Shown here: one piece after another, positions 1 through 5,430 of the stretch
How positions within the stretch are numbered: position 1 is the stretch's first letter
Layout of the letters: every line of letters starts with the position of its first letter
Source of the DNA: Clostridia bacterium
GTDB taxonomy: Bacteria > Bacillota > Clostridia > Christensenellales > Borkfalkiaceae
Length of the DNA: 10,123 bases
NCBI GenBank assembly: GCA_017501125.1
Contig: JAFVXN010000044.1
Span: forward strand, 1-10,123
Direction: 5' to 3'
The notes under the pieces: model-generated
What the model saw: only the letters and a program-made list of their open reading frames with translations
Database searches by the model: none
What the model was told of the DNA's origin: nothing
Made by a program: the position numbers and the translations under genes

Positions 1-979
1 CGCCGTAGGTGTAAGTACCGCCGCCCGTCACACTACCACCTGCCGTGGGGTTGGACGAAACGGAGATTTGCACCTGCGCGAACTCAACGACGACCTGCGC
101 CGAGGTCGTATACGTCTTTCCGCCCTCTACCGTCACGATTGCGCGGACGGTCGACGTGCCGTTCGCTACCGCTTGCAACTTACCGTCGACGACCTTAATC
201 ACCGCTTCGTCGTCGGAGGCGTAGTCCACCCGTACTAAATCCGACGCGTTGGCGTCGATGCCACCGATTGTCAGCGTGGGCGCGTAGTCACGGTCGGGAT
301 AAGCAAGGGGATTGCCCTCGTTGACCGTCAACTCTGCCTCAATCGAAGCGACGATATTCTCGATCAATTCGTTCGCCTCGTACCCAGGGCGCAAACTTTC
401 TACGAGCGCCACGTACGAAAGGCTACGGGTCAATTTACCCGTGTACACCGTCTCGCCGTTTTCGGGAATGATGAACGCCACGGCGGTCAATTCCCTATTG
501 TAAAATTCCTGAGGGAAACGCACGGGCGTAGAGCCGTCTCCTTGATCGGCAATCAACGCGCACGAGAACGCCTCGTACCCGTCTTCAATCCCGTTCTTTT
601 CGCGGAGTTCCTCACTCCACATTTCACCGCCCTCGATAACGAGCGCGTCCGCATCGCTTGGCGTATATACGCCGTCCGCATACGTGACGGTCAAATCGCC
701 CTCGTCCGCCATATCCTTCGGCACGATAATCATACCGTAGCGTGCGTCGCCGTAAGAAGCGAGCGTCTCGCCGTCCACCTGCGCGATAAAACGAATCCCG
801 TCGGACGCCGCCGTACGCACCGAGGAGCCGACCATCTCAAAAGTCGCCTTCGCCTCAGCCGCCTCTGCCACCGACGTCCTCTTGCTCAAAAGCCCGAACG
901 AAAAAATCGAGCCAACGAAACAAATCGCCGCAAACAAACTAATCAAGATAGATTTTATGTAATTACGTCTCGTCGTCAT
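1..979 (-). CDS. Secreted surface protein with Big_2 and InlB-type repeats (3' end off the window)
   Basis: Only the first 326 codons are in the window; the frame stays open to position 1. The N-terminus is a signal peptide: basic residues 4-9, a hydrophobic core at about 11-31, and a likely cleavage region near VAEAAEA (37-43). Residues ~47-212 form a domain with GIRFIAQVD (61-69), YGMIIVP (81-87), FYNRELTAVAFI (159-170) and TRSLSYVA (184-191). I know this type of region from Big-domain surface proteins of Clostridia but cannot name it. Residues ~217-300 fit a bacterial Ig-like Big_2 domain, with the typical SDDEAVIKVVDGKLQAVANG stretch at 255-274. At ~303 a divergent InlB B-type repeat begins (NPTAGGSVTGGGTYTYG, 310-326). 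The start is set by AGGAGG at 985-990, five bases before the ATG. The stop of the small upstream ORF overlaps this ribosome site. The role is probably adhesion or cell-surface structure; the ligand and any wall anchor lie outside the window or are unknown. Confidence 0.87.
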   Translation of the reverse strand, partial: MTTRRNYIKSILISLFAAICFVGSIFSFGLLSKRTSVAEAAEAKATFEMVGSSVRTAASDGIRFIAQVDGETLASYGDARYGMIIVPKDMADEGDLTVTYADGVYTPSDADALVIEGGEMWSEELREKNGIEDGYEAFSCALIADQGDGSTPVRFPQEFYNRELTAVAFIIPENGETVYTGKLTRSLSYVALVESLRPGYEANELIENIVASIEAELTVNEGNPLAYPDRDYAPTLTIGGIDANASDLVRVDYASDDEAVIKVVDGKLQAVANGTSTVRAIVTVEGGKTYTTSAQVVVEFAQVQISVSSNPTAGGSVTGGGTYTYG

Positions 980-989
980 ATCCGCCTCC

Positions 990-1130
990 TTACGCAAGCC
1001 AACCGTTATACCACTCGTTGGGAATATACCCAACGCCGTCGTAAGAAGAAGGAGATTCGGTAATCAAATCCACCTCTTCGAACAACTCAACGATTGCCAC
1101 GGGAGCGACGTATTTCCGCTTTCTATCCAT
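990..1130 (-). CDS. Small 46-residue protein, function unknown, coupled to the surface protein
   Basis: This 46-codon ORF begins MDRKRKYVAPVAIVELFEEV and ends NEWYNGWLA. It has a basic N-terminus (residues 2-6), an alternating hydrophobic stretch (8-17), an acidic centre (EEVDLITE, 18-25) and an aromatic tail rich in Trp, Tyr and Gly. There is no signal peptide or membrane helix. A plausible ribosome site (GAGGTG, 1135-1140) lies four bases before the ATG. The TAA stop lies inside the TAAGGAGG that is the ribosome site of the downstream surface-protein gene, which suggests translational coupling. It follows a good promoter directly. In shape it resembles short proteins starting (K/R)(K/R)YxxP with a DLIT-like motif that I recall from gut Clostridia and Bacteroidales. 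That is recollection, not a search result. It could be a real small protein or a regulatory leader peptide. Confidence 0.62.
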   Translation of the reverse strand: MDRKRKYVAPVAIVELFEEVDLITESPSSYDGVGYIPNEWYNGWLA

Positions 1131-1212
1131 ACTACACCTCTCGTATTGTTATTAGGTCGAACGAAGGAATCCTTGCCCTATCGCTTATAATAGACCAACT
1201 TCCCTCATTATT

Positions 1213-1241
1213 AGTATATCATACCGTATCGTAAAACGCAA
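1213..1241 (-). promoter_or_regulatory. Promoter for the 46-residue ORF and surface protein
   Basis: On the minus strand, TTGCGT (1236-1241) and TATACT (1213-1218) are separated by 17 bases. TG at 1220-1221 makes this an extended -10 (TGATATACT). The -35 matches the consensus at only three positions, so the extended -10 probably carries most of the strength. The expected transcript start is near 1206, giving a leader of about 75 bases before the ATG at 1130. It points away from the symporter promoter. Confidence 0.6.
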
Positions 1242-1276
1242 GATACTTTTTGTAAAAAATCTCCAGTTGTTGCCGG

Positions 1277-1294
1277 AAAAATCGCAAAAATCGC
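1277..1294. repeat. Tandem 9-bp direct repeat AAAAATCGC
   Basis: AAAAATCGC occurs twice back to back (1277-1285 and 1286-1294), between the two divergent promoters and about 53 bases upstream of the symporter -35 box. It could be a protein-binding or A-tract bending site. With two short A-rich copies, chance is also a fair explanation. Confidence 0.35.
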
Positions 1295-1346
1295 ACAAAA
1301 GTGCCCTCTCGCGTAAAACATCGCCAACTTTCCGCGCGCAAACGCC

Positions 1347-1375
1347 TTGACAAACGAAGAAAAATGGTATAAAAT
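1347..1375 (+). promoter_or_regulatory. Sigma-A type promoter of the NSS symporter
   Basis: TTGACA (1347-1352) is a perfect -35 box, followed after 17 bases by TAAAAT (1370-1375). The expected start is near 1382, so the leader is only about 28 bases and carries the ribosome site AAGGAG (1398-1403). The TTG of this -35 box is also an in-frame alternative start codon for the symporter. Transcripts from this promoter would not contain it, so it is not the real start. Confidence 0.85.
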
Positions 1376-1409
1376 GGTAGCCGTTATACAACAGTATAAG
1401 GAGAACATT

Positions 1410-3113
1410 ATGTCTAAACAACGCTGGAGCAATAACTTCACCTTTATCCTCGCGGCAGTCGGCTCGGCAGTCGGGCTCGGCAACTGCTGGCGTTTCCCTG
1501 GGCTTATCGCAAAGCACGGCGGCGGCGCTTTCCTCTTGGTGTATATCGTCGCTATGGTTATCGTAGGCGTCCCCCTTTTGGCGATGGAAATTGCCATCGG
1601 GCGTCGTATGCGCGGCGGTGCGCCCAAAGCCTTAAAAGGCATCAATAAAAAAGCCGAAGTCGTCGGCTGGAGCGCAGTAGCCAACGGGTTCGTTATCTGT
1701 TGCTACTACACCGTCGTCTTCGCTTGGGTTATCGCGATGATTTTCGGCTCTATTTCCTTCGCAGGTATGACGGGCACGGAAACGGGCATTGCCGACGCTG
1801 GCAACTTCTTCACGGAGCACGTCATTCAAACGAGTTGGAACGTAGAATTCGTAGGCGCAGGCGCGAATATTCCCATTTGGATGGTGCTTGCCCTGCTCGC
1901 GGCTTGGGGGCTCGTGTACTACTGCATTAGAAACGGCGCAGCAAGCGTAGGCAAAGTCGTCAAATACACGGTATTTATCCCCGTTATCCTTTTGGTCGTC
2001 TTGATGATTAAGGGCTTTATCGGCAATCCGCAATTGGGCGACGCTATGTACGCGTTGTTCGTACCCGACTGGTCCTCCCTCGCCGACCCTGTCCTGTACG
2101 CAGACGCCTTTGGACAAGTATTCTTCTCGTTGTCCATTATGATGGCGATTATGTTCGCGTACGGGTCTTATTTGCCTAAGGACTCCAACATCGCAAGAGA
2201 TACCGTCATCATCGCGGCAAGCGACCTTTTAATCAGCGTCCTTTCCAGCGTCGTACTCTTTACGACCATCTACTCGACCGGTAAAACGGTAGGCGATATG
2301 TCGGATAGCGGTATTGCTACGGCGTTCATCATCTATCCTCAAGCCATCGTGCAATTCACCAACGTCGGCTGGATCAACGCAATCTTCGGCGTCATCTTCT
2401 ACCTGACTTTGGCAACCCTTGCCATCGACTCCGCTTTCTCCATCGCAGAAGGCGTCTCGCGTGCTATCAGCGATAAGTTCGGCATTCCTCAAAAGAAGGC
2501 AACGATTGGCTGTATTATCGTAATGGCGCTTATCTCCGTCGTCTTTATCACGGGCGCAGGGCTGGCTTGGCTGGATATCGTCGATCACTGGACCAACTTC
2601 CTCAACCTTATCCTCATCGGCGTCGTAGAGTGCATCTTTATCGGTTGGGTATTCAAACCCAAAAAAGTCCTTGACGAAGTCAATAAGAACACGAACAAAT
2701 TCAAGATGCCCTCTTGGTGGTTTATTACCTCTATCAAGATTATCGCACCCCTTGCCCTCACCTTCTTCTTCGCGTGGAACTTGGTGGATATCTTCTACAA
2801 CCTTGAGGTATTCCCCATCGTCTTCGACCCTGCAGGGTACGAAGGCTATCCCATCTGGGCGCAAATCGTCGGTGGCTGGGCAATCAGCGCACTCGTCTTT
2901 GCGGCAGGCTTTATCGTGATGTTGCTAGTAAAATACAACAAGAAACTGAATGCTATGGCTAAAAAAGCGGAATCGGACGAAAAGACGTGGGACGAAATGG
3001 AGACTATCAACGACGCGGAGAACGAAACGCCCACCGAAGAAACCCCTTCTAGCGATCCCTCTGCGGACAATTCGCAAGAGGATACCCCCGTCGAAGCCCC
3101 CGCGGCAGAATAA
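1410..3113 (+). CDS. Na+-dependent symporter of the NSS/SNF family (amino-acid or amine uptake)
   Basis: This 567-residue inner-membrane protein has about 12 helices in the LeuT fold and couples substrate uptake to Na+. Helix 1 carries the family signature at 12-30 (AAVGSAVGLGNCWRFP); Asn25 and Arg28 match LeuT Asn27 (Na1 site) and Arg30 (outer gate). Helix 6 has GQVFFSLS (235-242) and YGSYLPKDSN (251-260). Its unwound part reads SIMMA, where LeuT has SLGFG. Helix 7 has Asp272 and Ser276 at the positions of LeuT Asn286 and Glu290. Helix 8 has IDSAFSIAEG (339-348), with Asp340-Ser341 at the LeuT Thr354-Ser355 Na2 site. Residues from about 512 form an acidic, Pro/Thr/Ser-rich cytoplasmic tail. 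The ATG at 1410 follows AAGGAG by six bases and starts just before the conserved W-x-x-x-F-T-F-I-L block; the upstream TTG at 1347 is the -35 box. The gene is monocistronic. The substrate cannot be read from the sequence. Confidence 0.95.
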   Translation: MSKQRWSNNFTFILAAVGSAVGLGNCWRFPGLIAKHGGGAFLLVYIVAMVIVGVPLLAMEIAIGRRMRGGAPKALKGINKKAEVVGWSAVANGFVICCYYTVVFAWVIAMIFGSISFAGMTGTETGIADAGNFFTEHVIQTSWNVEFVGAGANIPIWMVLALLAAWGLVYYCIRNGAASVGKVVKYTVFIPVILLVVLMIKGFIGNPQLGDAMYALFVPDWSSLADPVLYADAFGQVFFSLSIMMAIMFAYGSYLPKDSNIARDTVIIAASDLLISVLSSVVLFTTIYSTGKTVGDMSDSGIATAFIIYPQAIVQFTNVGWINAIFGVIFYLTLATLAIDSAFSIAEGVSRAISDKFGIPQKKATIGCIIVMALISVVFITGAGLAWLDIVDHWTNFLNLILIGVVECIFIGWVFKPKKVLDEVNKNTNKFKMPSWWFITSIKIIAPLALTFFFAWNLVDIFYNLEVFPIVFDPAGYEGYPIWAQIVGGWAISALVFAAGFIVMLLVKYNKKLNAMAKKAESDEKTWDEMETINDAENETPTEETPSSDPSADNSQEDTPVEAPAAE

Positions 3114-3132
3114 TTTCTTTGCACCTCACAAC

Positions 3133-3167
3133 AAAAAACGGCAGTTTTCACTGCCGTTTTTATTTTT
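3133..3167. terminator. Bidirectional rho-independent terminator
   Basis: A perfect 12-bp stem pairs AAAAACGGCAGT (3134-3145) with ACTGCCGTTTTT (3150-3161) around the loop TTTC. A T-rich run to 3167 follows on the plus strand, and a T-run (3133-3138) follows on the minus strand. It lies between the convergent symporter and 170-residue membrane-protein genes and should end both transcripts. Confidence 0.93.
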
Positions 3168-3181
3168 GCACTAAAAATAAA

Positions 3182-3694
3182 TTATTCTACGAATTTTTCG
3201 ATGAAGAAAGGTGCAGACGCCGCAGCAGCCGCCAAGATAGAGCAGATACCTGCTACGATAGGACCGAAACCAATCGTCAAAGCCTGTTTCAATTCCTCAC
3301 CCGATTTGACCACGTAATCACCCAACATACTCGGCTCTCTAATCGCACCGACCCAAGTCAGGAAAAAGAACACCGCCGCTACCGCAAACAACGCAACCGC
3401 TACCCAGAAAAGGATTTTGTTGCCCTTGCCAAGGAAGAGCAAGACGGACAACGCGATACCGCCAAGCACCAAGATGTAAGGCACCAAATTCATAAACGAG
3501 AAAGCGAAGATGGGCGTATAGGTCGTAGAATTACCAACCTTCGTCGCCAAAGAATACCCGAATACTACCTGCCAACCAGCGTAAACTTCGTTGGCGTCTT
3601 CCGCGTTCACCATTGCGGTACAAAAGATCATCACGATTGCCACCAAACCGAGGACGGACGCGATAATCGGCGCAAATTTCTTTACAATTTTCAT
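3182..3694 (-). CDS. Four-helix membrane protein of unknown function (paralogue A)
   Basis: I do not recognise this 170-residue family. It has four likely membrane helices (about 8-28, 66-88, 93-115 and 140-164). A 37-residue loop between helices 1 and 2 contains GWQVVFGY (40-47). Further landmarks are FSFMNLVPYILVLGG (65-79), LGKG (88-91), VAAVFFFLTWVG (105-116) and GPIVAGICSILA (144-155). The same landmarks recur in order in the next gene (3863-4357), so the two are paralogues. The helix 3-4 segment VAAVFFFL...GPI..GICSILA is the most conserved part. GGAGG (six bases before the ATG) and a consensus promoter set the start. The hairpin at 3133-3167 ends the unit. No catalytic or metal-binding motif is visible. 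It might be a small membrane sensor or a structural protein, but nothing in the sequence decides this. Confidence 0.86.
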   Translation of the reverse strand: MKIVKKFAPIIASVLGLVAIVMIFCTAMVNAEDANEVYAGWQVVFGYSLATKVGNSTTYTPIFAFSFMNLVPYILVLGGIALSVLLFLGKGNKILFWVAVALFAVAAVFFFLTWVGAIREPSMLGDYVVKSGEELKQALTIGFGPIVAGICSILAAAAASAPFFIEKFVE

Positions 3695-3725
3695 GATATA
3701 CCTCCAAAATTAAATTGATACTGTC

Positions 3726-3755
3726 ATTATAACACAGGCATCTAAATTTTGTCAA
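3726..3755 (-). promoter_or_regulatory. Consensus promoter of paralogue A
   Basis: On the minus strand TTGACA (3750-3755) and TATAAT (3726-3731), both perfect, are 18 bases apart. TGT precedes the -10 box, giving an extended -10. The expected start is near 3719, about 25 bases before the ATG. The -10 and start region, TATAATGACAGTAT, is identical to that of paralogue B, and both leaders contain TTTTGGAGG. Confidence 0.9.
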
Positions 3756-3800
3756 CGTCCATCAGCCATTTATCAAAGGAAATCGATATTTTTTTTCGCA

Positions 3801-3832
3801 AAAAAAGTCCCCTCTACGATAGGGGGACTTTT
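3801..3832 (-). terminator. Terminator of paralogue B
   Basis: AAAAGTCCCC (3803-3812) pairs with GGGGACTTTT (3823-3832) around a 10-base loop. On the minus strand the stem runs into a T-run (3801-3806). It lies 30 bases past the stop of the 164-residue gene and upstream of the promoter of paralogue A, so the two paralogues are separate transcription units. Confidence 0.88.
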
Positions 3833-3862
3833 ACGCAACGAGCAATTATATCGCGCGATGCC

Positions 3863-4357
3863 TTATTTTTTTGCTTCAATCAAATTCATTACGGGAGTCG
3901 TAGCCGCACACAAACTAGCCAAAATGGAACAAATACCACCGATGATAGGACCAGGCCCCATCAACAACTCCTCTATTGCAAAATCAACGTCCGCCCCAAA
4001 TTGTATCCCTACAATCGACAAGAAAAAGAATACTGCCGCGACAAGGAACAATCCCGCCGTAATCCAGCCGAAGAAAGTCTTTCCTTTTCCCAAGGCGTCA
4101 ATCACGTACACGACGATGCCGCCTATCAACAAAATATACGGCATAATATTTAAGAAAGAGAACTTAAGAATTTCATAGCGCACCACGCTACTTCCCCACG
4201 CCTCTTCTGCGGTAAAGCCAAAAACCGTCTGCCAACCGGTGAACTGATACATCGTGCTATTCTTATGCACCACAGTCACGGCAAAAATCATCAAAAGTGC
4301 CGCAAGCGCCAAAAATGGAACCGCCAAAAAAGTATACTTCTTGATTTTTTCTTTCAT
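3863..4357 (-). CDS. Four-helix membrane protein of unknown function (paralogue B)
   Basis: This 164-residue protein shares its layout and blocks with the neighbouring 170-residue protein: helix 1 at about 9-30, GWQTVFGF (41-48), FSFLNIMPYILLIGG (66-80), LGKG (89-92), VAAVFFFLSIVG (106-117) and GPIIGGICSILA (136-147). It lacks the NEVYAG-like wording before GWQ, and its loop before helix 4 (GADVDFAIEELL) is acidic. I cannot assign a function. The start at 4357 is chosen because GGAGG lies seven bases upstream. A longer reading from a TTG at 4417 would begin inside the -35 box and would place the promoter within the gene. The gene has its own promoter and terminator. Tandem duplication that included the control region best explains the pair. 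Confidence 0.86.
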   Translation of the reverse strand: MKEKIKKYTFLAVPFLALAALLMIFAVTVVHKNSTMYQFTGWQTVFGFTAEEAWGSSVVRYEILKFSFLNIMPYILLIGGIVVYVIDALGKGKTFFGWITAGLFLVAAVFFFLSIVGIQFGADVDFAIEELLMGPGPIIGGICSILASLCAATTPVMNLIEAKK

Positions 4358-4387
4358 ATTTTCGCCTCCAAAAGTATTTATACTGTC

Positions 4388-4417
4388 ATTATAGCACCTT
4401 TTATGCCTTTTTGTCAA
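4388..4417 (-). promoter_or_regulatory. Consensus promoter of paralogue B
   Basis: On the minus strand TTGACA (4412-4417) and TATAAT (4388-4393) are 18 bases apart, with TGC before the -10 box. The expected start is near 4381, leaving a leader of about 24 bases. Spacing, boxes and the following GACAGTAT match the promoter of paralogue A, whereas the spacer sequences differ. Confidence 0.9.
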
Positions 4418-4428
4418 TATAGTATCTT

Positions 4429-4485
4429 AAAAAATCCCCCTAAGCGTGATATTCCGTCAAGAGTATCATCTCATAGGGGGATTTT
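4429..4485 (-). terminator. Terminator of the MarR-ABC-hydrolase operon, with nested hairpin
   Basis: AAAATCCCCCTA (4431-4442) pairs with TAGGGGGATTTT (4474-4485), a perfect 12-bp stem. On the minus strand it is followed by a T-run (4429-4434). The 31-base loop can form its own imperfect stem (TGATA-TC with GA-TATCA). It starts three bases after the hydrolase stop codon and lies just upstream of the promoter of paralogue B. Confidence 0.88.
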
Positions 4486-4487
4486 GG

Positions 4488-5411
4488 TTATTTTTCGATA
4501 AAATCAAGCAAGTCTTGCCAGACTATTTCTTTACCGATTTCGTTGTGCGGCTCGTGGCGCATCCCTTCGTACAGTTTACCCGTCACGTCCGTATAGCCGA
4601 CTTTGCGGAGCATTTCTTGCCCGTACAGCCACTTCTTTTCATCGCCGATAATGGGATCTTCCGCACCTGCCACGAAATGGATCGGAAGGGAGGGATTGCC
4701 CACCTTGTACCGCTTTTTGTCGTAGGTGTTCTTCAATACGTGGAAAAGATTTTGGAACCCGTTCGCCGTAAATACTGCCCCACACTTTTCGTCCTCTCTA
4801 AACTGTTGCTGCACCGCCTTATCACTCGTCAACCAACCGAGATCACCGTCTTCAGGGAATCTTTTTTCACTGCTACCCGTAGAGAGTGATTTGAGCGTTT
4901 TGCTCCTATGCCTTTCCCCTTTAATTGCCTTCACCGCACCAGCCAACTTTACCGCAATCCCTACGAAAGGGTTGGCGTTAGGCGAGCCGCTGACAATCAA
5001 CTTTTCTATCTCGTCGTCGTGTTCTTGAATATAACAGCGCACCACCATCGAGCCCATGCTGTGACCGTATAAATAAACGGGCAAATCAGGATACCACTCC
5101 TTCATAAGTCGGGTGAACTGCACGGTGTCTTCGACGAGCGCCCGTGCCGTACCGTCCGCTCCAAAGTAGCCAAGGTCGTCGTTTTTCGCCACGCTATCGC
5201 CGTGTCCACGATGATCGTGCGCGCACGCCACGTACCCGTTCTCCGCAAAAAACGTCATCATTTGCTCGTACCTGCCCACGTGTTCGCTCATACCGTGTAC
5301 GAGTTGAACGATTCCTTTGGGCTTTTTGGGGGAGTAGGCTACGGCGGACAAAGTCTGTCCGTCCGCCGCCGACTCAAAGGTGAATTTTTCCATTTTTACT
5401 GCGTTTTTCAT
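4488..5411 (-). CDS. Alpha/beta hydrolase, monoacylglycerol-lipase / lysophospholipase type
   Basis: This 307-residue cytoplasmic hydrolase belongs to the serine aminopeptidase S33 (Hydrolase_4) group, which splits monoacylglycerols, lysophospholipids or other esters. It carries VHGMSEHVGRYEQM (oxyanion region, residues 39-52), HDHRGHGDS (65-73) and the nucleophile elbow YGHSMGS (115-121) with catalytic Ser118. The likely acid is Asp252 in AGAEDPIIG. The likely base is His286 in GMRHEPHNE. All three triad residues are present, and the length suits the family. The ATG at 5411 is preferred because AGGAG sits seven bases upstream (5419-5423). An in-frame GTG at 5438 would overlap the end of the ABC gene and has no clear ribosome site. 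The gene follows the ABC gene by 19 bases and is the last of the operon. The natural substrate is unknown; lipid or ester detoxification is a guess from context. Confidence 0.93.
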   Translation of the reverse strand: MKNAVKMEKFTFESAADGQTLSAVAYSPKKPKGIVQLVHGMSEHVGRYEQMMTFFAENGYVACAHDHRGHGDSVAKNDDLGYFGADGTARALVEDTVQFTRLMKEWYPDLPVYLYGHSMGSMVVRCYIQEHDDEIEKLIVSGSPNANPFVGIAVKLAGAVKAIKGERHRSKTLKSLSTGSSEKRFPEDGDLGWLTSDKAVQQQFREDEKCGAVFTANGFQNLFHVLKNTYDKKRYKVGNPSLPIHFVAGAEDPIIGDEKKWLYGQEMLRKVGYTDVTGKLYEGMRHEPHNEIGKEIVWQDLLDFIEK

Positions 5412-5430
5412 CGCCTTGCTCCTATTTCGT

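Noticed and set aside
542..1063. Open frame of 173 codons on the plus strand
   Set aside because: It lies antisense over the surface-protein gene and the 46-residue ORF. Its product is Arg/His-rich with no family motif, and it has no ribosome site.
1185..1684. Minus-strand frames across the divergent promoter region and into the symporter gene
   Set aside because: They run through both promoters and the start of the symporter, and have no ribosome site or recognisable product.
3119..3718. Plus-strand frame of 199 codons opposite paralogue A
   Set aside because: It starts inside the terminator hairpin and is rich in Arg, Gln and His. The minus-strand gene has a promoter, ribosome site and paralogue.
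4366..4380. AGTAT-AA-ATACT inverted repeat in the leader of paralogue B
   Set aside because: The arms are only five A/T-rich bases, and the second arm is not kept in the otherwise similar leader of paralogue A.
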